From Phaseolus vulgaris (Eukaryota > Streptophyta > Magnoliopsida > Fabales > Fabaceae), in NCBI RefSeq assembly GCF_000499845.2, contig NC_023759.2, positions 16,776,947 through 16,840,946 of the forward strand: a stretch of DNA of 64,000 bases, read 5' to 3'. A program made the translations under genes and the position numbers. This document shows, one piece after another, positions 21,517-30,947 of this stretch. The notes below the pieces were generated by a model. It ran no database searches. It worked only from the letters and a program-made list of their open reading frames with translations, and was not told the DNA's origin. Positions within the stretch are counted from its first letter, which is position 1. Each line of letters begins with the position of its first letter.

Positions 21517-22667
21517 TGTTGAACCAAGTGGTGTTCAAGCTTTGAAGAATCCAAACCCTTTGAAGGATGTTGAAGACTAGGCTATGCTTATTGTTGATGA
21601 GCTGTCTTAGATAGGATCTGGGGTAGATTTTTTTGTAATCCACTCTTGATTGAATCCAAAGCATACGCATTCTCAATCTTTTTAAAGAGAAAAGTGTTTT
21701 TCAAACTAAGTGAAAAACAATCAATTGTTTTGTCGAAACAACCGATTGTTTTATACTTAGGTGTTTTGAGAAAAGGTTGAAAACTGTTTTTCAAATGGTT
21801 GAGCTGTTAAAACCAAAACAACCGATTGATTCGAAGAAACAACCGATTGTTTGTTTTGGTACCATAATAGAAAAATGGTTTGTGCTTTGACTGAGCATTA
21901 AATGTTTTTCTAACTGATTACGCTCCAGTTTTTAATGCTTTGACCAATCTTTAAAGGAAATTAATAGTTTGTTAAGATTTGATAACAAACAACAATCTTT
22001 GATAAAAAACAGTAAAACAGATTTGAGTTTTAACAAGATTCTGATTTTCAAGGAGTTGAGATTGCTTAAGAGATTCAGATTGATCAAATAGTGTGAGATA
22101 GGATTTCTGCTTGTATTGATTTCATATTTGCTTCTGTAACAAGTGTAATCCTTGTATCTATTGAACAAGACTCTTTTGTGTGTTTGCTGAGAAGTGTTGT
22201 CTGTTCTTGAGGGGATCAAGATCAGCATTCTTAGTGTTGGTGTGTTGGCCAAGAGAAGTGTGTGTCTTGAGGGGATCAATGTCACTTTCTTGGTTGTGTT
22301 GTAAGTGATATAGGTTTGATTGCTTAGTGGAATTTCCTCAGTGGTTTCTGAGAAGACTGGATGTAGCTCTGGGTTTAGAGTGAACCAGTATAAACATCTG
22401 TGTGCATTCTCTCTATCCTTAATCTCTTTAAATTCCGTTTTGATATTTTCAAACAAGTATAAACAACCAATTGTTTCTGTGAAACAACCGAGTGTTTTTC
22501 TGGTGCTGTTGTTTTTTCTTGTTGTTTTGGCAAATTGAATTCCTTATCTTTTGTTTCTTAAAGTAATTTCATTCTTGACTTAAAAGTTTTCGAAATCCGT
22601 CTTTAAACTATTCACACCCCCCCCCCCCCGTCCTCTAGTTTAAAGCCATCCACCATCCATTCTAACA
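21517..22667 (+). repeat. 5' LTR of copia element B
   Basis: 1151 bases from TGTTGAACCAAG to TCTAACA. It contains three pairs of CAACCGATTG-type palindromes (near 21715, 21820, 22460) and a run of about 13 C (22617-22629) some 40 bases before its end. The 3' LTR is nearly identical where it is not rearranged. Confidence 0.88.
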
Positions 22668-22668
22668 A

Positions 22669-22684
22669 TTGGCATCAAGAGCTT
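22669..22684 (+). promoter_or_regulatory. Primer binding site of copia element B
   Basis: Directly after the LTR, TTGGCATCAAGAGC resembles the TGGTATCAGAGC complement of the 3' end of initiator Met tRNA, with two differences. Confidence 0.65.
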
Positions 22685-22727
22685 GGTTCTTGAAATTTAT
22701 TCAAGTGTGATCCTAAAACTGTTTTTG

Positions 22728-23183
22728 ATGGCTGATAGACTACCTTTTGGGGAAGGTGCTTCAATCAACACACCACCTCTGTTTTGTGGTTTGAACTACC
22801 AATTTTGGAAAGTGAAAATGAAAATCTTTATGGAATCACTTGACAAAGGAATTTGTGATGCAATTGAAAATGGTCCTTTTGTCCCAAAGTTTGAAAAAGA
22901 TGGATCTTTCATTGAAAAGCCATGGTCTCAATGGACTGATTCAGAAAGCAAGAAGGCCAAATTCGATTGCATTGCCAAAAATATAATAACCTCTGCTTTA
23001 AATTCTGATGAGTTTTTCAGGGTCTCTCAATGCAAATCATCAAAAGAGATGTGGGACACCTTGGAGGTAACTCATGAAGGTACGAATGAGGTAAAGAGAG
23101 CTAGGAAGCATACTCTAATCCAAGAGTATGAGATGTTCAGAATGCTCAAAGGTGAAATAATTGATGAGGTGCATAAAAGATAG
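22728..23183 (+). CDS. Copia element B gag, N-terminal part
   Basis: Start chosen at the ATG at 22728 (MADRLPFGEG), 60 bases after the LTR. It shows the SIRE gag fold: LFCGLNYQFWKVKMKIF, the acidic KPWSQWTDSESKKAKFD segment, and SCKEMWD-like sequence. It ends early at TAG (23181-23183). The middle of gag is missing: DEVHKR runs straight into RYGNKK, which normally lies just before the zinc knuckle, and the frame changes at that join. Gag forms the virus-like particle. Confidence 0.8.
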   Translation: MADRLPFGEGASINTPPLFCGLNYQFWKVKMKIFMESLDKGICDAIENGPFVPKFEKDGSFIEKPWSQWTDSESKKAKFDCIAKNIITSALNSDEFFRVSQCKSSKEMWDTLEVTHEGTNEVKRARKHTLIQEYEMFRMLKGEIIDEVHKR

Positions 23184-24087
23184 GTATGGAAACAAGAAAT
23201 CTAATCATTTTAATTCAAATAACTATACTTGTTTTGGTTGTGGTGAGCAAGGTCACATAAAGGCAGATTGCCCAAACAAAAGCAAGGAGAAGAAGTCTAG
23301 CAACAAGGAAAAGAAGAACAAGACAAAGAGAGCCTACATAGCTTGGGATGAAAATGAAGTATCATCATCAAGCTCTTCATCAAGTGAAGATGAGAAAGCA
23401 AACAACTGTTTGATTGCAGAAGATGATAATGAATCCTGTAGCTCAAGTGAGGTAAGTTCATGTGCTTCTTTAAATGAACAAAATTATAGTGAATTGCTTG
23501 AAGCTTTTCAAGAAACTCACGATGAAGCTAATCGATTGGTACTTTCAAACAACCGATTGAAAGAACTTAACAGCTGGCTAGAAAAGAGAGTGAAAGCACT
23601 TGAAGATGAGATTGAAAAATCCAAAAATGATTTCAAAAATCTGGAAACACATTTCAAAAATTCTTCTTGCAAGTGTGACACTCTCATTTACGAAAATTGT
23701 GAAAATCTTGAGAAAAAGGTGCATTATCTTGTTGATACTGTGGACAAGCTTTCAAAAGGAAAATCTAACTTTGAGAATGTCTTGGCATCTCAAAATTGTG
23801 TTCTTGGAAAGGCTGGTTTAGGCTTTAATCCACAAAACAAAAAAGATAAGTTTTCAAAGAATTTTTTAAGAAAGCCAGTAAAACAACCGATTGTTAAGTC
23901 GAAACAACCGGTTGTTACATGCTTTTATTGCATGAAAAGTGGCCATTCGGTTAGATTCTGCAAAATAAGAAAGTTTTCTATTCCCAGGGGCTTCATGAAA
24001 TGGATTCCTAAAGGATGTGAGGTTCCAAATGAGAAAAAGAAATCAATTGGACCCACATTTGTGAAGGGGCCAAATCTTGTTGCTTGA
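23161..24087 (+). CDS. Copia element B gag, C-terminal part with two zinc knuckles
   Basis: It follows in the next frame. Its listed start lies in the deletion join and is not a natural start. The first CCHC knuckle CFGCGEQGHIKADC is at about 23233-23274. Lysine-rich and serine/acidic stretches and a coiled-coil segment (about 23500-23750) come next. The second knuckle CFYCMKSGHSVRFC is at about 23920-23961. Just before it is the spacer KQPIVKSKQPVV, which is the translated form of the paired CAACCGATTG motif. It ends VKGPNLVA with a stop at 24085-24087. In intact SIRE elements protease would follow in frame; here pol is absent. Confidence 0.8.
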   Translation: MMRCIKDRYGNKKSNHFNSNNYTCFGCGEQGHIKADCPNKSKEKKSSNKEKKNKTKRAYIAWDENEVSSSSSSSSEDEKANNCLIAEDDNESCSSSEVSSCASLNEQNYSELLEAFQETHDEANRLVLSNNRLKELNSWLEKRVKALEDEIEKSKNDFKNLETHFKNSSCKCDTLIYENCENLEKKVHYLVDTVDKLSKGKSNFENVLASQNCVLGKAGLGFNPQNKKDKFSKNFLRKPVKQPIVKSKQPVVTCFYCMKSGHSVRFCKIRKFSIPRGFMKWIPKGCEVPNEKKKSIGPTFVKGPNLVA

Positions 24088-24859
24088 ACTCATGCTTGTG
24101 CAGGAATTCTAAAGAAGTGTGAAGGACTGAGTCATCTGATCAAGTTCTTGGAAGAAAAAGACCAGCATTGAAGCTGAATCAATGTTCTGCATCTGTCCAA
24201 AGGCCCTCAACAGTTAAAAGAGGCTTCTTGATCACAAAGCACATGGCTCATTGAAAGAACAACATAAAGGATAAAACCTTCCTTTTCTCTGTTCTTAATT
24301 TCTGTTTTTAAGTTCTTTTTCATGTTTAAATATCTTCTTTAAAATGGTTAACTTCATCTGCTTTGAACTCTTTCTGCTCATGGTTAAAATTCAAAATCAG
24401 TTTTAACTGCTGCAGAAAAACAACCAATTGTTTCCTCGAAACAACCGATTGTTTTGAGCCTGACAGAACTGTGAAGAAATCAATTTAATTTCTATTTTGA
24501 ATTTCTATCCGTTGCAGATCAATTTAAAGAGAGAATCCTTGGTCAATGAACCTATGTTGAAAGCTTATCACGTTCAGAGAGAAGTTACAACAGTCATAAA
24601 GGAATATATTCCAAAATCTTGGAAATTCAAGAGCCTTAATGAGTAGTCAAAGATCACATGTGAAGACCATGTGATTTTCAGCTTTTTCTGACATTTTTTG
24701 TGCAGGGCAGGGTCAAGGCCTCTCTCTCTGAAAATCTGGTACCCACTCAAGTCATTGAATGCTTTTTAATTCTATTACTGCTATAAAATATGTTGCAGCT
24801 GATCTCTTCCACAAGAACAACCAATTGCAACATCTCTTGCAACATCTCTTGCAAAATCT
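24088..24859 (+). other. Copia element B interval between gag and env-like region
   Basis: No coding frame. It contains one CAACCGATTG pair near 24418-24457. This is where pol would lie; the sequence looks like the 3' non-coding region that normally follows pol, so pol was removed as a block. Confidence 0.5.
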
Positions 24860-25715
24860 GTGAGTGAGCTTTTCTCTGTTTTCTTCTCTGCCATCATGGA
24901 CTCAACTCCTCCCACCTCAAAGAGAGTCAAAACCAGAGCTGTAAGGTCTAGAGGAAGGCTAGAAGGATGGTTTTCTGGAGACAATGATCTAATTGAGAGA
25001 TATAGGTTTGAAACCAGCACCAAAGTGATAAACAACCCCAAGGTTATGTGCTTTGATTGGCTTAAAAGCCAAAACTGGATAATGTAAGGAGGTTGCTCAA
25101 AGATCAATCTCTCAGAAAGTTCTTGGAAATGAAGGGAAACATCTACCTAGATTTGGTAAGGGTTTTCTACACAAATCTCAAGTTTGAGGGAAACAACCTA
25201 GTTTCTCATGTAAAAGGTGTAGATATGGAGATTACACATGAGGTGTGGGCTGCTGTTGCTGGTCTAAAGTACTCAGGCCTCGGGATTAACAAGGGAAACC
25301 TTGGAGTAGTGGAGGATTTCTACAAAATCCATACTACAAGAGTTGCTTGAAGAACCAACATGCACAAGTTAGGACTTGCTCGGTTGGAGGCTTAAAGCTT
25401 GATGAAAGGTTGCTAGCCCTCATTATGACTTGGATTCTAACTCCAAGGGGGAGCAATCATTTTGTTCTTACTGAGGAGGATCTGGTGTACATCTTCTGCA
25501 TTATGAAGAAGATCAGAATTAATTGGATCCACATCATCAAAGAGCACATGCAAAAGGCAATGAGGTTAAGTGACTATCACTATCCATATGTTGTTTTGGT
25601 TTCTAAATTTCTACTCTATTTTGAAGTGAACCTAGAGGATAAAACATCTGAGTTGGTCAAGTCAACTCAAGAGTTGAACAATGGATCTCTCAGCAAACCC
25701 TTTGAAGGATGTTGA
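24860..25715 (+). pseudogene. Copia element B env-like ORF remnant (putative plant transposon protein domain)
   Basis: Three consecutive frames cover it: 24860-25087, 25093-25350 and 25347-25715. The start (MDSTPPTSKRVKTRAVRSRG) is basic. Text such as NNPKVMCFDWLK, LVRVFYTNLKF and MEITHEVWAAVAGL resembles the 'putative plant transposon protein' domain that I know from the env-like third gene of SIRE elements. At least two frameshifts and a stop (25085-25087) break it. No signal peptide or membrane segment is obvious. The last codons run into LTR sequence near 25696. Confidence 0.55.
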
Positions 25716-27582
25716 AGACTAGGTTGTGCTTGTTGTTGCTGAGCTGTTGATGTGAATGTAACTACAAGAACACGTGATTCTTGACATTCTTAGGAGCAAC
25801 TTGAGCTGGATTTGAAAGGCACTTTACTTTAGAATTGGATCAATGTTCTAAATTCAAGAACTCACCAAAACTTAGCACCAACCAAGACTCATATGGAAGT
25901 CCATGTATTGTCAAATTGAATCAAACACAAGGAATGAAGAACAAGAATTAAAAACTGGACAGAATTGAAAAGCTAAGCTACTGCACCAAACAGAATCAAG
26001 GAAACAATGCTGGAAACACAAAATTAAACAGTAGAAAATGAAGTAAAACTCTAGGAATCAAAAACTACCGAATGGAAAATTGAAGAAAAAGGAAGAAGAA
26101 CACTTATAGGAAGATGCTTGCTGGATTTTGAGAATTGGAAGAAGCCATTCACGCCACTTGGAACCTTGAACCAAGATAAGTGATGGAGTGCCGCCACTTG
26201 AAGCTCACCATTGCTCACAAGATAAGGCAAAGGAAGAAGAAGACTCAAGACTCACAATTTCTCTCCAAATTTGAGTATAGTCTCTCTACTATAAAATTCC
26301 AATCTGAATTGTGAAGGACCTAAGCCCTCCTTTTATAGGAGTAAGGGCTGGTCATTTACATAGCTTATTCCCTAAGCTACCCAAAAAATTCCTAAGATCA
26401 CACCCCCCTTACTAAGCTCACTCCCCAAGCTTCTAGAATTTGCTAAACTAAAGCCTGAAGATGCTTTTACAAAAGAGGTGTCTTATGTTTCCCTCTAAGC
26501 ACCTTTCTAAACATTATTCTATATTATTTACAATTTAAAAGAAACTATAAAGAGAGATATTTAATATGAAGCCTATTATTTAAGAGTTTGTAGACTTCTT
26601 TATCTTTAGGCTTGATCTTCTCTTTGACTTCTTTTAATTTGTGAGAAGACTAGAAGGAAGAACTTCAAATGTGTAGGTGAAAATCCTCTTCCTTCATTAA
26701 TAAAATCCTCTCCTAGTGGATATCCATCAGCTGTCTTAGATAGGATCTGGGGTAGATTGTTTGTAATCCACTCTTGATTGAATCCAAAGCATACGCATTA
26801 TCAATCTTTTAAAAAAGAAAAGTGTTTTTCAAACTAAGTGAAAAACAATCAATTGTTTTGTCGAAACAACCGATTGTTTTATACTTAGGTGTTTTGAGAA
26901 AAGGTTGAAAACTGTTTTTCAAATGGTTGAGCTGTTAAAACCAAAACAACCGATTGATTCGAAGAAACAACCGATTGTTTGTTTTGGTACCATAATAGAA
27001 AAACGGTTTGTGCTTTGACTGAGCATTAAATGTTTTTCTAACTGATTACGCTCCAGTTTTTAATGCTTTGACCAATCTTTAACTCATGAAGGTACGAATG
27101 AGGTAAAGAGAGCTAGGAAGCATACTCTAATCCAAGAGTATGAGATGTTCAGAATGCTCAAAGGTGAAACAATTGATGAGGTGCATAAAAGATAGGTATG
27201 GAAACAAGAAATCTAATGATTTTAATTCAAATAACTATACTTGTTTTGGTTGTGGTGAGCAAGGTCACATAAAGGCAGATTGTTTTGGTTGGTTGATGTA
27301 GCTCTGGGTTTAGAGTGAACCAGTATAAACATCGGTGTGCATTCTCTCTATCCTTAATCTCTTTAAATTCAGTTTTGATATTTGCAAACAGGTATAAACA
27401 ACCGATTGTTCTGTGAAACAACCGAGTGTTTTTCTGGTGCTGTTGTTTTTGCTTATTGTTTTGGCAAACTGAATTCCTTATCTTTTGTTTCTTAAAGTAA
27501 TTTCATTCTTGACTTAAAAGTTTTCGAAATCCCTCTTTAAACCATTCACCCCTCCTCTAGTTTAATGCCATCCATTCTAACA
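25696..27582 (+). repeat. 3' LTR of copia element B, rearranged
   Basis: It begins inside the LTR (AAACCCTTTGAAGG, equal to 21557 in the 5' copy). The first ~40 LTR bases and the polypurine tract are lost, and the env-like frame is fused to it. It is then split by the CRM solo LTR at 25748-26729. From 27080 to about 27284, gag sequence (matching 23067-23270) replaces LTR bases corresponding to about 21952-22359. The remainder to TTCTAACA at 27582 is normal. Confidence 0.85.
25748..26729 (-). mobile_element. CRM-family solo LTR, reversed, TSD GCTGT
   Basis: Flanked by GCTGT at 25743-25747 and 26730-26734. Read on the minus strand it starts TGATGGATATCC and ends TTCACATCA. The frame from base 2 is open and ends THLKFFLLVFSQ (about 26670-26635). 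The CAAGTGGCG pair lies at about 26210-26150. Confidence 0.92.
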
Positions 27583-27587
27583 GAAGC

Positions 27588-28747
27588 TTGAAAGTTTCAT
27601 TAGTAAATGCGTCAAAAATACTTCAACACCCTAGTCCCACATTAACTTCAAATCTTCAATTAAGGGACTTAGATAAACATCTATGTCACTCCCTGGCTAT
27701 TTCGGACCGAATATCATCATAGACAACATCATGTATTTTCGCTTCATGCACAATCCAGGAGGTAAGTTGTAAATAACTAGTAAAATAGGCCATGAACTAT
27801 GATTTGTGCTCATATTACCAAACAAATTCATTCTGTCTATAGCTAAACCAAGTCAGATATTTCTTGATTCTTTACCAAACTCTGGAAACTCATCATCAAA
27901 TTTCTTCCACTGAATAGAATCAGCTGGATGTCGGTACATGCCATCACATTTCCTCTCATTTGCATGCCATCTAAGATTCTTAGCATTGTTTGGGTTTGCA
28001 AACAAACGCTTCATCCTTGGAATGATGTGAAGATACCACATAACCTTCATTGGGGGTCCATGCTTTTCTATATCTTCAATAGTATCATCATCTTTTTGTT
28101 TCAACTTATAACGTGATAACCCACACCTCAAACAACTTTTCAACAATTCAAAATCTTTCCGGTATAATATACAATCATTAGCACATGCATGTATCTTTTT
28201 ATACTCCATACCCATTGGACAAAGAATCTTTTTTGGCTTCATAATTACGATTAGGTAGAGTATTTCCCTCTGGAAGCATATCCTTCAACAACTGAAGCAA
28301 TTTTGTGAAGCTTTTATCAGTCCATCCATTTATTGCCTTCAAATTCATCAATCTTAACACCGCCGACAACCGTGTGAAGTTATTTTCTCCAGGATACAAT
28401 GGAGTCTCTGCATCGCTCGACATACTTCCATATCTATGCGCTTCTACAAAAGACTGAGCTCCCACATCACAAATCATGTCCTCCAATCGATCATCATCTA
28501 CATCATCATGTACTGCATCATCCATGATGGACCCCACATATTCTTCAGTTACAGAAACACGTGATAAATTTAACAATTCACTATGCCATGTCCAAGTTTT
28601 ATAAGATCGAAGAAACCCATCACATAGAAGGTGTTCCCTCACTATCTTAACATCCAGTATCCTTTCATTTAAACAATTAACGCACGAACACCTGATCTTT
28701 GCATCATGAACAATTTTGCGAAGAGAATTAATCCAATTTCGATTCAT
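27588..28747 (-). pseudogene. CACTA TNP2 transposase, N-terminal part
   Basis: It starts at ATG 28747 (MNRNWINSLRKIVHDA). The N-terminal CxCxxC-type transposase-associated domain comes first (RCSCVNCLN), then acidic linker, PLYPGENNFTRL and LLKDMLPEGNTLP. A frameshift near 28240 moves into MKPKKILCPMGMEYKKIHAC, CANDCILYRKDF and MKRLFANPNNAKNLRWHA, all TNP2 text. A nonsense codon near 27853 (ESRNI then TGA) interrupts it; similar text (NLPPGLCMKRKYMM, GSDIDVYLSPLIEDL) continues to the SIRE B insertion at 27588. Confidence 0.8.
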
Positions 28748-28794
28748 TCTATTTTGAAATAATCATTCAGGTGTTTTTTAATCAGTGTTCTATC

Positions 28795-28890
28795 TCACGC
28801 GATTGTCGAGGGTCGAACACCCCCGGACTCAATACCAGCACGTATCAATTGTCGAGGGTGGAACACCCTCGGACTCAATACAAACACGAT
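28795..28890. repeat. CACTA subterminal direct repeat with internal hairpin
   Basis: Two copies of ATTGTCGAGGGT.GAACACCC.CGGACTCAATAC about 46 bases apart. In the second, CGAGGGTG (28853-28860) and CACCCTCG (28864-28871) are perfect inverted arms around GAA. It lies between the transposase start and the element end, where CACTA transposases bind. Confidence 0.65.
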
Positions 28891-29377
28891 AATTCTATTC
28901 TAAACTAACAACTAACATAATATAAATTAAAATTAAAATAAACACTAAATAATATAAATTTTAAAAAATACAAATTATAATACATAAAAAAGATAATTCG
29001 TAACATTAAAAAAAATCAAAAAATAGAAAACATCACCAACCTTGTGTGTGAAGGCAACGTTGCCAAGAGTGGCACGACAGTGGACGCGAAAGCAGCAACG
29101 GAGCACACAAGAAACAAAGAAGAACCACGAAGGCAATGCAACAGTATCAATGAAGTTGTATCAATGAACCCACGAAAAAACATATATACATTGGTGAAAA
29201 AGAAAGAGAGCTCAGAAACTTACACAGGCACGAACGCGTATCAATGAAGTTGCAAGAAGAGAGGAACGTGAAGCGCAAATGCGAGCAGAAGTGCAAACGC
29301 GAAACGCAAAGAGGAGAAAGAAAGTAAGAAAGAGTAAGTGGCGCGCTTCTGAAGTTAGGGTAAAAATGATTTACGAG
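28891..29377. other. CACTA 5' untranslated/subterminal region
   Basis: AT-rich, then a GCG/AAG-rich stretch. The open frames seen (29044-29247 +, 29147-29401 -) have no domain and are probably chance. Confidence 0.4.
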
Positions 29378-29400
29378 TGCGGCTATTACAAATAGCCGCA
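29378..29400. repeat. Perfect 10-bp-arm hairpin near the CACTA end
   Basis: TGCGGCTATT (29378-29387), loop ACA, AATAGCCGCA (29391-29400). It is about 95 bases inside the terminal CACTA. Confidence 0.75.
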
Positions 29401-29481
29401 TTTGTAAATGAACTTAATTTCAAAAATGTCACCGTTGTGTTTGTTCATAAAGTCGCACTTAATAAACAGTAGTTGTTTCTA

Positions 29482-29496
29482 CATTTTGCACTAGTG
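29482..29496 (-). repeat. CACTA terminal inverted repeat (5' end)
   Basis: On the minus strand CACTAGTGCAAAATG. Its partner is outside the window. Confidence 0.75.
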
Positions 29497-30947
29497 ATGT
29501 TTTAATTAATTATACTTGTAGGTATTTATCTATAGTATGTATTAATGACGGGAAACATGATGTTTACAAATTCATGGATCCCCAATTAGTTAATCTTATG
29601 GGAAATAGGAAAGTTGAAACCCAAACATACATCACGAACTCTCTAGTTACAGGGGGAAAAAGTATGTTTATCCCCTTATATTAATGAGTAAGTACAACTT
29701 TTAAGTTGTCAATTATTAGTATTCCATCAGTTGTACTTATATTAATGGTTTTTTCAATGCAGGTGTCACTGACAGCTACTTGTGATATCTCTAAATGGTC
29801 ACCTTGTTGCGTGGTTCTGCTCATTACACTGAAGCAAATAGTCCATTGGTAATTAAATTATTAACTTGCGTCATTTTATTACTTAAATGTTTCCTAACTT
29901 GTGTTTTTTTATTATGTAGCTCATATAGTGGATATAACATTCTGAGAGGTCGACCAATTGCAAAGTCCCAGAAGCTTACATGGTTGCACCTAAAGGTTAT
30001 TTTTAATTTTCATTAATTAATTTCTTATTTTATTTTGTTTGTGAAATAAATATCTTTATGAAGTCTTAATTAATATTCAATTTAGTGCAATAAACAATTG
30101 GAAGGATATGAGTGTGGCTATTATATAATGCATTGGATGACTATCATTGTACGAGTTGACATTGATAGAAGTTGGGACTAGGTAATCACATTTAACTAAT
30201 TCTTTATATAAAATAATTTCTACTTTATGGATTAATTTCAACTTATTTTTTGTTACAATATTTTATGGATGTCTCACCACTTAATTCCAAATCAATGGAT
30301 TGAGGAAACTTTAGGAGACATATTATCTTAACTTCTACAACTCTGTTATATATGATGATTTTTGGATTAATTAAATCTTAGGTTGTATAGTACTATTTTC
30401 AATTTATGTATTTTTAGTGTATACACATTTTTAGCATACGGTTTAAAAAAATTTAAACATATTTGATTACTTTCGGTGAATAGAAATTTGATTTCTTTAC
30501 ATATTCTACTTTTTTATGAGTATTTTATAGTATTTATATGTTTTACTAACATATATTTGCATCTAGTTGGGGCTTACTAAATTATAGATTAACAAAGAAG
30601 AGGAAATGAACTAAACAAATTGTACTAAAAAAATTTTAATATAGACAACGATTCATACTAAAATCGTAGTTTATATAGCCATATATGTACAAAACTGTCA
30701 TCTATAAACGTTTTCTACTCTATTTTTTTTTGTTGCACATAGATATAAACTATGCTTTATCTAAAAATGTAGTCTATAAGTATAATTATAGGCGACGATT
30801 GTTTTCTAGAATCGTCTTCTATGTGAAATTTATAGACGACATCATTGTCTATAACATGTATGTTTAGACGATGGCTCCATATACAATGATTGTAAATTCG
30901 TCATACTACTCAAATAATCATAGCCTATGAGCCTTTTTATCGTAGTG
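29497..30947 (+). pseudogene. Second CACTA end with a dead Ulp1-like protease gene
   Basis: The plus strand carries exon-like pieces of the Ulp1-type cysteine protease found in plant CACTA elements. FMDPQLVNLMGNRKVETQTY is near 29567-29626. An exon after an AG at about 29762 reads H-stop-QLLVIS, where the tryptophan after the catalytic histidine has become TGA. The last exon holds the catalytic cysteine, LEGYECGYYIMHW (about 30098-30136). The right end is CACTACGATAAAAAGG on the minus strand (30932-30947), preceded by repeated TAGACGA-type words (30640-30880). The end differs from that of the first CACTA, so it is another element; the first one probably inserted into it. Confidence 0.65.

Larger units (their letters stand above)
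21517..27582 (+). mobile_element. SIRE-type copia element B, non-autonomous (gag and env-like only), TSD GAAGC
   Basis: Both ends are in the window. The 5' LTR starts TGTTGAACC, the 3' LTR ends TTCTAACA, and GAAGC flanks at 21512-21516 and 27583-27587. The host CACTA transposase reads on across the site. Between the LTRs there are a gag with an internal deletion, no protease, integrase, RT or RNase H at all, and then an env-like region. It must have depended on enzymes supplied by other SIRE copies such as element A. Confidence 0.9.
16193..29496 (-). mobile_element. CACTA (En/Spm-type) transposon, 5' end at 29496
   Basis: Read on the minus strand, it begins CACTAGTGCAAAATG (complement of 29482-29496). 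It has subterminal inverted repeats, then a TNP2-type transposase broken by insertions, then a TnpA-like gene. The other end is not in the window, because copia A separates it. Insertions: SIRE B, CRM solo LTR 19672-20612 and SIRE solo LTR 17356-18453. Removing each at its target duplication restores continuous transposase similarity. Confidence 0.85.

Noticed and set aside
23161..23183. Programmed frameshift in SIRE B gag
   Set aside because: The overlap coincides with an internal deletion join; a programmed site is not needed to explain it.
29044..29401. Small frames near the CACTA end
   Set aside because: Overlapping on opposite strands, low complexity, no similarity recognised.
30685..30867. 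60-codon frame
   Set aside because: It lies in the subterminal repeats of the second CACTA end.
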